DNA of 64,000 bases. Source: Rhodospirillales bacterium. GTDB taxonomy: Bacteria; Pseudomonadota; Alphaproteobacteria; Rhodospirillales; UBA2165. The notes under the pieces were generated by a model. The model searched no databases. It saw only the letters and a program-made list of their open reading frames with translations, and had not been told where the DNA came from. Shown here in pieces: positions 1 to 9,922 of the stretch. The position numbers were made by a program, and so were the translations under genes. Position 1 is the first letter of the stretch. Every line of letters begins with the position of its first letter. The DNA lies in the NCBI GenBank assembly GCA_022822205.1, contig JAJECC010000129.1, positions 1 through 64,000 on the forward strand, given 5' to 3'.

Positions 1-135
1 CCCATCCCCGTCGCACGTCTGCCGGCATCCCAGAAGAGCATCGGCCTCGCGGGTCTCAGGCAGTTCATCGAACCCGTCGATTTCAGCGCTCTGTCTGCGA
101 CCGTTCACGAATTCGTCCGCGACCGCCCGGCCTGA
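1..135 (+). CDS. 3' end of an unidentified gene
   Basis: Frame 1 is open from the window edge to a TGA at 133-135 and gives the last 44 residues of a protein. The tail contains FIEPVDFSALSATVHEFV, which loosely resembles the end of a response-regulator receiver domain (the KPxD-xxxL region), with Glu where the receiver Lys would be. That likeness is weak, so I give no function. The start lies outside the window. Confidence 0.45.
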   Translation, partial: PIPVARLPASQKSIGLAGLRQFIEPVDFSALSATVHEFVRDRPA

Positions 136-240
136 CTCTCGTCCGAGCGTCCAATTGTCGGATAATTGACGGGATATTCAGTTTATTCATGTCCACGATT
201 GGCTGACTAGGATCTGTACCCCATTGGGGGAATTTTCCGT

Positions 241-412
241 CGTCATGGCCGGGCCCAGACCCGGCCATCCACGGATCTGGAGATCGGTTTCCCGTGGATC
301 ACCGGGTCGAGGCCCGGTGATGACGACAGTGGGTGAAGGGGAATGCTTGAATCACAAATCCGCAAAATCGAGAATCCCCTAATCGAATCCGGACCGGGAC
401 GCCTGGATTGGC
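241..412. repeat. Dispersed palindromic repeat, copy A with conserved tail
   Basis: Two hairpin halves face each other. At 241-273 CGTCATGGCCGGGC is followed by its near-complement ending in ATCCACG. At 293-325 CGTGGATCACCGGGTC is followed by GGCCCGGTGATGACG. The outer ends (CGTCAT and ATGACG) also pair, so the whole unit can fold as a cruciform. About 90 bases downstream (326-412) resemble the tail of copy B read on the other strand; both share AATCCGCAAAA and, further on, TCCGGAC. It sits just past the stop of the monooxygenase gene and may act as its terminator. Confidence 0.75.
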
Positions 413-414
413 GG

Positions 415-2019
415 CTATTTCAGGACAAAACCCTCATAACCGTTGTCGACAACCGCCGTACAGGTCTCCCTGTAGGACGGCATGCCGCCGATATACGGCA
501 TAAAGACTCGCGGCTTTCCGGGCACATTGGCGCCGAGATACCACGAACTGCACGAATAGCGGAGAGTCTTCGCCGCCGTCTCGTTGACATGTTCCACCCA
601 CCGGTCCTGAGCCGGCAGGTCGGCTTCGATCTCGCTGAATTCATTCCGGCGCAAATGGTCGAGGCAATCGGCTATCCAGTCCACGTGGTGTTCTATGGTC
701 GGCAGCATATTGGAGAGCACGGACGGACTGCCGGGGCCGGTGACCATAAAGAGATTCGGAAAGCCGTGCGACATCAGGCCGAGATAGGTCCGGGGACCCG
801 CCTCCCACGCCTTCCGCAGGGTGAGGCCCGCCCGCCCCTCGATGTTTATCTTGTTGAGCGCGCCGGTCATGGCGTCGAACCCGGTCGCCAGGACGAGGTC
901 ATCGAGGTCAAACGCCGCGCCGCCGGCGATCAGGCCGGTTGCCGTTATCCGCTCGATCCCTTCGTCCCCCAGCGGAACCAGTGTCACATTGTCCCGGTTG
1001 TAGGTCTCATAATAGTTGGTGCCGAGGCAGAGCCGCTTGCAGCCGATGGTATGGCGGGGCAATAATTTTTCGGCCGTTTCAGGGTCGCGAACGGCCTGAC
1101 GTATCTTGTCGCGAACGAAATCCTGGGCGCGCATGTTCGCTTCTTCGCTAAACGCGAAATCGTTGAACGAGGCCAGCAGCGTGATGCCGCCGGCCCGCCA
1201 GGCTTCCTCCAGTTTTCGCCGGCAATCCTCTTCGGTCACCGATAGGGCCGACTGGTCATTCGCCATTGTGGAGAAGCCGCCGAATGTTTTCTTCGCCGCC
1301 TCCCTCAACTCGTGCCGGTTTGCCTTGAAGTAGGTCCGGTCCTCCGCGTCAAGAGGCCGGTTGAAGGCTTCCACGACGTAGCTTGCGGTCCTTTGAAAGA
1401 CGGTAAGGTGGTCCGCCTGCTTGGCGACTTCCTGGATCACCTGAACCCCTGTCGAGCCCGTGCCGACGACGCCGACGCGACGGCCGGTGAAATCAATTTC
1501 CTCGGCCGGCCAATGACCGGTATGAAACACCCGTCCCTGAAACCCGTCCAGCCCGTCAAAGTCGGGCACATTGGCGGCTGACAGGCATCCGGTCGCCATA
1601 ACGGCATACCGGGCCGAAAAGCTTTCCGCCGTTTCGGTCCCGATCCGCCAGGCGGCCCTGCCCGCATCGAAAATCGCCGAAACGACTCGCGTATTCAGCT
1701 GAATGTCGGGCCATAAATCGAATCTGTCGGCAACGTGATTGATGTATTTCAGTAATTCAGGCTGGCTCGGATAGCGTTCGGTCCAATTCCATTCCTCGTC
1801 CAACGCCTCGTCGAAACTATAGGAGTAAAACATGTTGTCGACGTCGCATCGGGCGCCGGGATACCGGTTCCAATACCACGTACCGCCGACGCCGGCGCCG
1901 GCCTCCAGGATTTTGGCGGTAAATCCCAGCCCGCCAAGCCTGTGGAGCATATAAAGGCCGGCCAGGCCCGCGCCGACGATGATGACGTCCAGAGGGCCCT
2001 GATTTTCCTGCTTTCTCAC
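415..2019 (-). CDS. Baeyer-Villiger-type flavin monooxygenase
   Basis: A 534-residue class B flavoprotein monooxygenase. A first Rossmann motif GAGLAG is at 16-21 (FAD) and a second GTGSTG at 186-191 (NADPH). Between them the Baeyer-Villiger fingerprint FQGRVFHTGHWP is at 160-171, matching the family pattern FxGxxxHxxxW. Such enzymes insert oxygen next to a ketone using FAD, NADPH and O2, in the cytosol; the substrate cannot be inferred. The start is GTG at 2019 because no in-frame ATG precedes the N-terminal FAD motif. It lies downstream of the Crp/Fnr gene on the same strand with an 80-base gap, so co-transcription is possible. Confidence 0.88.
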   Translation of the reverse strand: MRKQENQGPLDVIIVGAGLAGLYMLHRLGGLGFTAKILEAGAGVGGTWYWNRYPGARCDVDNMFYSYSFDEALDEEWNWTERYPSQPELLKYINHVADRFDLWPDIQLNTRVVSAIFDAGRAAWRIGTETAESFSARYAVMATGCLSAANVPDFDGLDGFQGRVFHTGHWPAEEIDFTGRRVGVVGTGSTGVQVIQEVAKQADHLTVFQRTASYVVEAFNRPLDAEDRTYFKANRHELREAAKKTFGGFSTMANDQSALSVTEEDCRRKLEEAWRAGGITLLASFNDFAFSEEANMRAQDFVRDKIRQAVRDPETAEKLLPRHTIGCKRLCLGTNYYETYNRDNVTLVPLGDEGIERITATGLIAGGAAFDLDDLVLATGFDAMTGALNKINIEGRAGLTLRKAWEAGPRTYLGLMSHGFPNLFMVTGPGSPSVLSNMLPTIEHHVDWIADCLDHLRRNEFSEIEADLPAQDRWVEHVNETAAKTLRYSCSSWYLGANVPGKPRVFMPYIGGMPSYRETCTAVVDNGYEGFVLK

Positions 2020-2099
2020 GGGGACATCATGGCAGTAAAGGGGCGCCGTGAAAAACCATATGCAATCTTCCGCGGCTGCCGGAAATTTGTATCACGGTC

Positions 2100-2648
2100 T
2101 TACCCGGCCCTTCGTTTAGCCAACTCCCGATAAAGCGCCTCCGGGGAAACGCCGATTTGCTCCGCCACTGTTTTCCATTCTCCCTTCGATGGCAAGTCAT
2201 CACCTCTCCAGGCCAGCCAGCCATCCAGACGATCGGCAACTTTGTTTCGCGCTAGAATTTCGATGCGATAGCGCGCGGCTTGAACTTCGTGGGCGAGATG
2301 GGCCGACCAAATAGCCGATAACTCGGAACGATCCTTCAGCAGCCGCAGGAATATCTTTCGGTCAATTTCACAGACCGTACTCGGCTCCAATGACAGCGCG
2401 TCGCAGTGATAGTGATCGGCGTAGGCGGAGGCCTCCGCCAGAACCGACGTGGGTTTGGCCAACTGAAGGACGATGGCCAAACCGTTATCATGGTATCGGG
2501 TTAGTTCGATACGGCCTTCAATGACCAGGAACATGGATTTTATGTGGTCGCCCTGGTGAAAGAGATAAGCCCCCTTCTCAACGGGGCGCGGCCCCTTCGA
2601 CCGGTCGGCCATGGCCGAGTAAAATTCCCGCAACATGATCTCTATCAT
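2100..2648 (-). CDS. Crp/Fnr family transcriptional regulator
   Basis: A 182-residue regulator with an N-terminal cyclic-nucleotide-binding-like barrel (about 20-105, including GAYLFHQGD and MFLVIEGRIEL) and a C-terminal winged helix (KTVAEQIGVSPEALYRELAKR). There is no Cys set for an FNR-type iron-sulfur cluster and no clear CAP-type cAMP pocket, so the effector is unknown. The frame stays open to 2738, but that codon is TTG and would overlap the divergent gene at 2732; ATG 2648 leaves an 83-base divergent promoter region. It may control the secreted protein gene, the monooxygenase downstream, or the CO-dehydrogenase-like operon; that is inference from position. Confidence 0.8.
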   Translation of the reverse strand: MIEIMLREFYSAMADRSKGPRPVEKGAYLFHQGDHIKSMFLVIEGRIELTRYHDNGLAIVLQLAKPTSVLAEASAYADHYHCDALSLEPSTVCEIDRKIFLRLLKDRSELSAIWSAHLAHEVQAARYRIEILARNKVADRLDGWLAWRGDDLPSKGEWKTVAEQIGVSPEALYRELAKRRAG

Positions 2649-2731
2649 ATCGGTATGGAAGATTTTGTGTGATACCTCGGGGCAAGCCGCTTTCGCAAAC
2701 CGATAATTTTTGGAAATAGGAACCAACTCCA

Positions 2732-3352
2732 ATGACAAGACTAAAGCCGTGGGCCGCGAAGTTACGGCGCTCGCAAATAATTTCTTTAAGTATGGCGGCG
2801 GCGCTGGCTCTGGTGGCCGGTCTATTTGTCGCTCAATGGGACTTTGCGGAGGCCCAGATGGGCGGGCCCGGCAAGCACCGGCACGGCGCCCATGGAACAG
2901 GCCATGACATGGTGAACATGCCCGGCCTGCGTGGGCTGGACGCGAGCCCTGAAGAAAGCGCGGAACTGGCGGTAATGTTCCGGAATTTCACGCGGATCAC
3001 CCGGACAGTTACCAATCTGCCCAACGGCATCCGCACGGTGACATATTCCCAGGACCCGGAATTGATGTCGGTTGTTGCCAGCCATGTCACCGGCATGATC
3101 CAACGTGTGGAGGATGGCCGCGACCCAAAGGTCATGATTCAAAGCCCGACCCTCAACATACTATTCGAGCGCCGGGACCGGATTAAAACGGATATCGATA
3201 TGACTGACGAAGGCATTGTCGTCGTCCAGACTTCCGATGATCCCGACGTCGTGGAAGCCCTACAGACCCACGCCGGGGAAGTCAGCGACATGGTTGATCG
3301 CGGGATGGAAGCTGTTCATGAAGCGATGATGAAACGCGCCAGACGCCCATAG
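2732..3352 (+). CDS. Secreted Met/His-rich protein of unknown function
   Basis: A 206-residue protein with an N-terminal signal peptide: a basic start with LRRS, a hydrophobic core rich in Ala and Leu, and a likely cut after AEA near residue 42. Just after it comes a short Gly/His/Met-rich stretch (MGGPGKHRHGAHGTGHDM) that could bind metal. The rest is a soluble alpha/beta-looking domain of about 140 residues that I do not recognise. It is divergent from a Crp/Fnr gene and upstream of the molybdenum-hydroxylase operon, with 284 bases between. A periplasmic metal-handling or redox role is only a guess. Confidence 0.75.
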   Translation: MTRLKPWAAKLRRSQIISLSMAAALALVAGLFVAQWDFAEAQMGGPGKHRHGAHGTGHDMVNMPGLRGLDASPEESAELAVMFRNFTRITRTVTNLPNGIRTVTYSQDPELMSVVASHVTGMIQRVEDGRDPKVMIQSPTLNILFERRDRIKTDIDMTDEGIVVVQTSDDPDVVEALQTHAGEVSDMVDRGMEAVHEAMMKRARRP

Positions 3353-3491
3353 CCGGTTAAATTACTAACCGCGTCCGGCCGGCACCCGATGCCTTTGGCC
3401 GGCTCCCGGCCGGAAACCGTACACCTCGGGTCCCGGCCGGCGCGGTGCAGGCCGGCGTTCGGACCTGGAACCTGAGCGTGATCGCAACAAA

Positions 3492-3509
3492 GGGCGGCAA
3501 ATGCCGCCC
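3492..3509. other. Hairpin in the gap before coxS
   Basis: The 284-base gap 3353-3636 holds several CCGGCC-rich stretches (about 3370-3455) and this perfect 8-bp stem: GGGCGGCA, loop AA, TGCCGCCC. No T-run follows, so it is not a clear intrinsic terminator. The coxS promoter is presumably in 3510-3630, but no convincing -35/-10 pair was found. Confidence 0.4.
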
Positions 3510-3636
3510 ATTCTCCTTAATGTCCCTTGATTTTGAACCGGGCCAGCCGCACACTTTCACCAAGGTCGGGTCGGAACGGACCACAAATCGTCCAGAACGG
3601 ACGGCGACAACTTAAGACCTTAGATGGGAGGTTCAC

Positions 3637-4104
<468 letters not shown>

Positions 4105-4108
4105 GGCC

Positions 4109-6472
4109 ATGACCGAGCATGGAATTGGCGTTTCGGTAAAGCGCAAGGAAGACAGGCGGTTCCTCACCGGGAACGGCAATTACACCGACGACATCAACCG
4201 GCCGGGCCAGACCTATGCGTATTTCCTGCGCAGCCAGGTGGCCCACGCGGAGATCAACGGCGTCGATACGTCGGCCGCCGAGAAGGCCGACGGCGTCGTC
4301 GCCGTGTTCACCGGCGCCGATCTGGCGGCCGACGAAGTGGGCGGGCTCCCCTGCGGCTGGGGGCTCACGTTCCAGAACGGCGATCCCATGGTCGAGCCGG
4401 CCCATCCCGCGCTTGCCCAGGGCAAGGTCCGCCATGTGGGCGATGCCATCGCCGTGGTGGTGGCCGAGACCAAAAAGCAGGCCAAGGCGGCGGCCCAGTT
4501 GATCGAGGCCGACCTCAACGGACTGCCGGCGGTGGTCGACATGAAAAAGGCCATCGAAGGCGGCACGCTGGTCCACGACGAAGCGGCGGAAAATACCTGC
4601 TACGACTGGGCCATCGGCGAGAAGGCCGACGTGGATGCGGCGTTCGACGGGGCCGACCACGTCACCTCCATCGACATCGTCAACAACCGGCTGATCCCCA
4701 ACGCCATCGAACCGCGGGTTGCGCTGGCCGAGTACGAAGCGGCGTCCGGGGACTACACCCTCTACACGACGACCCAGAATCCGCACGTCATCCGGCTGCT
4801 GATGGGCGCGTTCGTGCTGCAAATCCCCGAGCACAAGCTCAAGATCGTCGCGCCCGATGTGGGCGGCGGCTTCGGCTCGAAGATCTTCCACTACGCCGAA
4901 GAGGCTGTGCTGACCTGGGCGTCGGCCAAGGTCGGCCGGCCCATCAAATGGACCGCCGAGCGTTCGGAGAGTTTCATGACCGATGCGCATGGGCGGGATC
5001 ACGTCACCCATGCCGAGCTTGCCCTCGACAAGGAAGGCACGTTCCTGGGGCTGCGGGTCCAGACCCTCGCCAATATGGGGAGCTATCTCTCCACGTTCGC
5101 GCCCGCGGTGCCGACCTATCTTCATGCGACGCTGCTGGCGGGCGTCTACACCACGCCGCTGATCTACGCCAACATCCGCGCCGTGTTCACCAACACGGTG
5201 CCGGTGGACGCGTACCGCGGGGCGGGGCGGCCGGAAGCGACCTACCTGCTTGAACGGATCGTCTCCAAGGCGGCCCGCGAGATGGGTATCGACCAGGTGG
5301 AAATCCGGCGGAAGAACTTCATTCCGTCCGATGCCTTCCCCTACCAGACGCCGGTGGCGCTGCAATACGATTCCGGCGATTACGAAGCCACCCTGTCGGC
5401 GGCCCTCGAGGCGGCGGACGTGGACGGCTTCGCCGGGCGCAGGGAAGCCGCCGCCAGGGACGGCAAGCTTCGGGGGCTCGGCTACTCCACCTATATCGAG
5501 GCCTGCGGCGTCGCGCCGTCGGCGGTGGCCGGCGCCTTGGGCGCCCGGGCCGGTCTCTACGAATCGGCGGTTGTCCGCGTTCACCCGACGGGCAGCGTGA
5601 CCGTGTTCACCGGCACCCACTCCCACGGGCAAAGCCACGAGACGACCTTCGCGCAGCTCGTTTCCGAGCAGCTCGGCGTCGATTTCGAGGCCGTCGACGT
5701 GGTCCATGGCGATACGTCGAAGATCCAGTTCGGCATGGGAACCTACGGCTCCCGGTCGCTGGCGGTGGGCGGCGAAGCCATCCTCCGGGCGGCCAACAAG
5801 ATCGTCGACAAGGGCAGGAAGATCGCGGCCCACATCCTGGAGGCGTCCGAGGCCGATATCGAGTTCGCGGACGGCTCCTATACGGTGAAGGGCACCGACA
5901 AGGCCATGGCCTTCGGCGAAGTGGCGCTGGCGGCCTACGTGCCCCACAACTATCCTCACGAGACCCTGGAGCCGGGGCTGGAGGAATCGGCGTTCTACGA
6001 TCCGCTGAACTTCACCTTTCCGGGCGGCTGCCACGTCTGCGAGGTGGATGTGGACCCGGACACCGGCGTCGTGGACGTGGTCAACTTCACCGCCGTCGAC
6101 GATGTCGGGCGGGTGATCAACCCGATGATCGTCGAAGGCCAGGTCCACGGCGGCGTCACCCAGGGCATCGGCCAGGCGCTGCTGGAGAATGCCGTCTATG
6201 ACGAAAACGGCCAGCTGCTCAGCGGGTCATACATGGACTACACCATGCCCCGGGCCGACGACGTGCCGTCCTATCACGTCTCGACCGAAGAGACCCTCTG
6301 CGCCCACAATTCGCTGGGCGTGAAAGGTGTCGGCGAGGTGGGCGCCATCGGCTCCACCCCGGCGGTGATCAATGCGGTGGTCGATGCGCTCGCGGAAAAG
6401 GGCGTCACCGATGTGCCGTTGCCGGCCTCGCCGCAAAACGTCTGGCGGGCCATTCAGGAAGCAGGAGCGTAA
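4109..6472 (+). CDS. coxL: Form II CO-dehydrogenase-like molybdopterin large subunit
   Basis: A 787-residue molybdenum-hydroxylase catalytic subunit. It carries the cofactor loops VGGGFGSK and [11 protein letters not shown], and GVKGVGEVG near the C-terminus holding the catalytic Glu. The active-site loop reads AYRGAGR, the form II signature. Form I CO dehydrogenase has AYxCSFR with the copper-binding Cys, which is absent here. CO oxidation is therefore not established; form II members probably act on other carbonyl or heterocyclic substrates. It sits between coxS and coxM with gaps of 4 and 3 bases. Confidence 0.92.
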   Translation: MTEHGIGVSVKRKEDRRFLTGNGNYTDDINRPGQTYAYFLRSQVAHAEINGVDTSAAEKADGVVAVFTGADLAADEVGGLPCGWGLTFQNGDPMVEPAHPALAQGKVRHVGDAIAVVVAETKKQAKAAAQLIEADLNGLPAVVDMKKAIEGGTLVHDEAAENTCYDWAIGEKADVDAAFDGADHVTSIDIVNNRLIPNAIEPRVALAEYEAASGDYTLYTTTQNPHVIRLLMGAFVLQIPEHKLKIVAPDVGGGFGSKIFHYAEEAVLTWASAKVGRPIKWTAERSESFMTDAHGRDHVTHAELALDKEGTFLGLRVQTLANMGSYLSTFAPAVPTYLHATLLAGVYTTPLIYANIRAVFTNTVPVDAYRGAGRPEATYLLERIVSKAAREMGIDQVEIRRKNFIPSDAFPYQTPVALQYDSGDYEATLSAALEAADVDGFAGRREAAARDGKLRGLGYSTYIEACGVAPSAVAGALGARAGLYESAVVRVHPTGSVTVFTGTHSHGQSHETTFAQLVSEQLGVDFEAVDVVHGDTSKIQFGMGTYGSRSLAVGGEAILRAANKIVDKGRKIAAHILEASEADIEFADGSYTVKGTDKAMAFGEVALAAYVPHNYPHETLEPGLEESAFYDPLNFTFPGGCHVCEVDVDPDTGVVDVVNFTAVDDVGRVINPMIVEGQVHGGVTQGIGQALLENAVYDENGQLLSGSYMDYTMPRADDVPSYHVSTEETLCAHNSLGVKGVGEVGAIGSTPAVINAVVDALAEKGVTDVPLPASPQNVWRAIQEAGA

Positions 6473-6475
6473 ATC

Positions 6476-7273
6476 ATGAGCGGATTCAATTATCACAAGG
6501 CCAGCGACGTCGCCGACGCCGCCGGCAAATCCTCGTCCGATGACGCGCTCCCCTTGGCGGGCGGCATGACCATCCTGCCGTCGATCAAGCTCGGCCTGTC
6601 GGATCCGTCGGATCTGGTGGATCTCGCCGGCATCGGCGATCTGAAAGGCGTCTCGGTGGACGGCGACACGGTGACCATCGGCGCCATGACCCGGCATGCC
6701 GACGTGGCGGGCTCGGCCGATGTCCAACAGGCCATCCCGGCGCTCGCCGCCCTGGCCGGCGGCATCGGCGATGCGCAGGTCCGTAACCGGGGCACCCTCG
6801 GCGGGTCCATCGCCAACAACGATCCGGCCGCCGACTATCCGGCGGCCTGCCTGGGCCTCGGCGCCACCATCGTCACCAGCAACCGCGAGATCGCGGCGGA
6901 CGACTTCTTCAAGGGGCTGTTCGAAACCGCGCTGGACGCGGGCGAGATCATCACCGCCGTCAAGTTCCCGGTGCCCGCCAAGGCGGCCTACGAGAAGTTC
7001 CCCAATCCGGCGTCGCGCTACGCGCTGGTGGGCGTCTTCGTTTCCGACGGGCCGGCCGGCACGCGGGTCGCGGTGACCGGCGCGGGCGTCAACGGCGTTT
7101 TCCGTCAGGGCGACATGGAAGCGGCCCTCGGCGGATCGTTCAGCGCCGATGCGCTGGAGGGCATCAGCGTCTCCGAAGGCGACATGGCGTCCGACCTCCA
7201 TGCGGCGTCCGACTACCGGGCGCACCTGGTGGGCGTTATCGCCAAACGCGCCGTGGCCGCGGCGGCGGGTTAG
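6476..7273 (+). CDS. coxM: CO-dehydrogenase-like FAD-binding medium subunit
   Basis: A 265-residue FAD subunit of the PCMH-type fold. It shows the two flavin loops of the family: LAGGMTILPSIKLG near the N-terminus and the TLGGSIANNDPAADYPA stretch in the middle. It takes electrons from the iron-sulfur subunit and passes them to a quinone or another acceptor. AGGAG lies before the ATG. It completes the S-L-M core; 115 bases separate it from the MoxR gene, so the maturation genes may be read from the same transcript. Confidence 0.92.
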   Translation: MSGFNYHKASDVADAAGKSSSDDALPLAGGMTILPSIKLGLSDPSDLVDLAGIGDLKGVSVDGDTVTIGAMTRHADVAGSADVQQAIPALAALAGGIGDAQVRNRGTLGGSIANNDPAADYPAACLGLGATIVTSNREIAADDFFKGLFETALDAGEIITAVKFPVPAKAAYEKFPNPASRYALVGVFVSDGPAGTRVAVTGAGVNGVFRQGDMEAALGGSFSADALEGISVSEGDMASDLHAASDYRAHLVGVIAKRAVAAAAG

Positions 7274-7388
7274 CCTAAGGCCGCAACCCGGACAGGCACT
7301 TTGGCGGCCGCTCCAATGATGGACAGGGGCGGCGGCGGTGCCTATGCTCGCGCCGCTCGTTAAATCGATAACAAGGGACGTTGACCCC

Positions 7389-8306
7389 ATGGCAGCCATT
7401 CCGGGTTCCGTCGACGGCACCATCGAGACCCTCCGGGGCGGGAACTACCTGGCCAACCGCAGCCTGGCGACGGCGCTGTATCTCTCGTTGAGCCTGGGCC
7501 GGCCCTTGTTCCTCGAGGGCGAGGCCGGCGTCGGCAAGACCGAGGTCGCCAAGGTCCTGTCCGAGACCCTAGGCCGGCGGCTGCTGCGTCTGCAATGCTA
7601 CGAGGGTCTCGACGTCACCACCGCGGTCTATGAATGGAACTATCCCCGCCAGATGGTGGAAATCCGCATGTCCGAGGCGGCCGGCGACCGGGACCGGGAT
7701 ACGCTGGAATCGGATATTTTCGGCGATCAGTTCCTGATCAAGCGGCCGCTTTTGCAGAGTCTGGAGCCGCAGGCCGACGGCCCGCCCATCCTGCTGATCG
7801 ACGAGCTCGACCGGACCGACGAGCCGTTCGAGGCCTATTTGCTGGAGGTACTGTCCGACTTCCAGATCACCATCCCGGAGATCGGCACCATCAAGGCGGC
7901 GGAACCGCCCATCGTCGTCATCACCTCCAACCGGACCCGGGAAATTCACGACGCATTGAAGCGCCGGTGCTTCTATCATTGGGTCGGATTTCCCAATGCG
8001 GCGCGCGAGCTGGAAATCCTCCAGGTGAAGGCGCCGGAAGCGCCGGCGAGCCTGTCGGCCGAAGTGGTCGGCTTCGTCCACCGGCTCCGCGACATGGATT
8101 TGTTCAAGCTGCCGGGAATCGCAGAAACCATCGACTGGGCCCATGCGCTGACACAGCTCGATTGCTTGTCCCTCGATCCGGAGACCGTCAACGACACGCT
8201 GGGCGCAATCCTCAAATACCAGGACGATATCCAGCGCATCCAGGGCAGCGAGGCCAATCGCATCCTGACCGAGGTGAAGGCCGAAATCGCCGCCGCGCCG
8301 GCCTGA
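7389..8306 (+). CDS. coxD: MoxR-type AAA+ ATPase, CoxD-like maturation factor
   Basis: A 305-residue MoxR-class AAA+ ATPase with Walker A GEAGVGKTEV and Walker B ILLIDELDR, followed by a sensor region (VVITSNRTREIHDALKRRC). In CO-dehydrogenase operons CoxD works with the VWA protein CoxE to mature the molybdenum centre. The frame is open from a GTG at 7338, but ATG 7389 is preferred because it begins just before the conserved N-terminus. It ends two bases before coxE. Confidence 0.87.
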   Translation: MAAIPGSVDGTIETLRGGNYLANRSLATALYLSLSLGRPLFLEGEAGVGKTEVAKVLSETLGRRLLRLQCYEGLDVTTAVYEWNYPRQMVEIRMSEAAGDRDRDTLESDIFGDQFLIKRPLLQSLEPQADGPPILLIDELDRTDEPFEAYLLEVLSDFQITIPEIGTIKAAEPPIVVITSNRTREIHDALKRRCFYHWVGFPNAARELEILQVKAPEAPASLSAEVVGFVHRLRDMDLFKLPGIAETIDWAHALTQLDCLSLDPETVNDTLGAILKYQDDIQRIQGSEANRILTEVKAEIAAAPA

Positions 8307-8308
8307 TC

Positions 8309-9556
8309 ATGCCCGCCGGTAATCCGAACGTCCCCGATACGCCCGGAGCGGATGCGGGCGGGCGCCTGTTCGAGAACATCATGCATTTTGCCCGGGTGCT
8401 CCGGGCGGCCGGCCTGCCCATCGGTCCCGGCCAGGTGATCGAGGCCGTGCGGGCGGTCACCGTCGTCGGGCTCCGCAGCCGGGAGGATTTCTACTGGACC
8501 CTGCACGCGGTGTTCGTCAATCGCCGGGATCAGCGCGAAATATTCGATCAGGCGTTCCACATCTTCTGGCGCAATCCGCAAATTCTCGAACGCATGATGC
8601 AGATGATGGTGCCGGAGATCGGGGGCGGCGAGCAAACCCCGCCGGCGGAGGAGATATCCCGCCGGGTGGCGGAGGCCATGTCCAACAATTCCGGCGAGGG
8701 CCGGGAGCTGGAAGAGGAAGAGATCGAGCTCGATGCCTCGCTGACCTGGAGCGCCAACGAGGTCCTGGGCGAAAAGGATTTCGAGAAGATGTCGGCGGCC
8801 GAGGTGGCCGAGGCCATCGCCGCGGTGCAGCGCATGCGGCTCCCGATCATGGAAATTCCCACCCGGCGGTTCCGCATGGATAGGGCGGGCGCCCGGGTCG
8901 ATATGCGCAAAACCCTGCGCGCCGCGCTCAGGTCGGGCAGCGACTACATTCCGATCCAGTGGCGCAAGCGGCGCACCCGCCATCCGCCGTTGGTCATCAT
9001 CTGCGACGTGTCCGGTTCCATGGACCGCTACTCGCGGATGCTGCTTCATTTCATGCACGCCGTCACCAACGACCGGGACCGGGTCCACGCGTTCCTGTTC
9101 GGCACCCGGCTGACCAACGTGACCCGGTACCTGCGCAACAAGGACGTGGATGCGGCGCTGGCCAACGTGGGCGCGGCGGTCGAGGACTGGGCCGGCGGCA
9201 CGCGGATCGGCCACTGTCTCGGCGACTTCAACATGTATTGGTCGCGCCGGGTGCTGACCCAGGGCGCGGTGGTTCTTCTGATCTCCGACGGGCTGGACCG
9301 GGACGAGGCGACCGGTCTGGAGAAGGAAATCGAGCGGCTGCACAAATCCTGCCGCCGGCTGATCTGGCTGAATCCGCTGCTGCGCTATGACGAGTTCCAG
9401 CCGAAATCCCTCGGCATCCGCGCGATCCTGCCCCACGTGGACGAGTTCCGGCCGGTGCACAGTTTGAACAGTCTCGCCGAACTGACCGCGGTGCTGAGCC
9501 GCGAGGCGCCCCGCCGCCTCGAGGCCCGGTCCCAGTGGGACCTGCCGGCCGCCTAA
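8309..9556 (+). CDS. coxE: VWA-domain protein, CoxE-like
   Basis: A 415-residue cytosolic protein. The N-terminal half is helical and acidic in the middle (ELEEEEIELD). The C-terminal half is a von Willebrand A domain with an intact metal-ion site (CDVSGSMDRYS). CoxE-type VWA proteins partner MoxR ATPases as chaperones of molybdenum hydroxylases. ATG 8309 comes two bases after the coxD stop, so the two are surely co-expressed. It converges on the CULT gene with only a 3-base gap and no visible terminator. Confidence 0.87.
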   Translation: MPAGNPNVPDTPGADAGGRLFENIMHFARVLRAAGLPIGPGQVIEAVRAVTVVGLRSREDFYWTLHAVFVNRRDQREIFDQAFHIFWRNPQILERMMQMMVPEIGGGEQTPPAEEISRRVAEAMSNNSGEGRELEEEEIELDASLTWSANEVLGEKDFEKMSAAEVAEAIAAVQRMRLPIMEIPTRRFRMDRAGARVDMRKTLRAALRSGSDYIPIQWRKRRTRHPPLVIICDVSGSMDRYSRMLLHFMHAVTNDRDRVHAFLFGTRLTNVTRYLRNKDVDAALANVGAAVEDWAGGTRIGHCLGDFNMYWSRRVLTQGAVVLLISDGLDRDEATGLEKEIERLHKSCRRLIWLNPLLRYDEFQPKSLGIRAILPHVDEFRPVHSLNSLAELTAVLSREAPRRLEARSQWDLPAA

Positions 9557-9559
9557 GAG

Positions 9560-9922
9560 CTAATCTTCCCGCTGGATCAGGTTGGTGCGGACCAGACCGA
9601 AGAAGACGTCCCCGCCTTCGAACCGCCAGCCGAGGTGCAGGCCGCATTCGGTGCAGTCGGCGATCCGCCACGCATAGCCCTTGAACCAGGTGAATTCGCC
9701 GGAGGGATCGCCGCGGGCCGCCACACCCGGCGCCTCCTTGAAGCAGACCACCCGATAGACGATTCCCGCCGGGTTGAACACCGTATGCTCGTGATCGCCG
9801 TTTCGCCGGATCCGCCAGCGGCCCCTGGTGATCAGGTGGCCGCAGCCGGCGCAGTAGAGGGCATCGTCTTCCGAGAGGGCGGTCTCGTCGATGGCCGCAT
9901 CGCCCGGCGTCTGATCCGGCAT
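9560..9922 (-). CDS. Cereblon-like CULT-domain protein
   Basis: A 120-residue single-domain protein. It has two zinc CxxC knuckles (C24/C27 and C90/C93) and the three cage tryptophans W79, W85 and W99 in FTWFKGYAW and HLGW. HEHTVFNPAG and FFGL are further hallmarks. These positions match what I recall for the bacterial CULT protein MsCI4 of Magnetospirillum gryphiswaldense, which binds thalidomide-type imides and uracil-like rings; its native ligand is unsettled. ATG 9922 directly abuts the der stop codon, so it is the last gene of a yfgM-bamB-der transcript. No ubiquitin-ligase partner domain is attached. Confidence 0.88.
   Translation of the reverse strand: MPDQTPGDAAIDETALSEDDALYCAGCGHLITRGRWRIRRNGDHEHTVFNPAGIVYRVVCFKEAPGVAARGDPSGEFTWFKGYAWRIADCTECGLHLGWRFEGGDVFFGLVRTNLIQRED

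Noticed and set aside
343-1065. 240-residue plus-strand frame inside the monooxygenase gene
   Set aside because: Antisense to a well-supported gene and without any family motif.
4109-6472. True (form I) CO dehydrogenase
   Set aside because: The active loop lacks the copper-binding Cys, and the operon order is S-L-M.
7976-9460. 494-residue open frame antisense to coxD/coxE
   Set aside because: Same cause; the coding strand carries clear Walker and VWA motifs.
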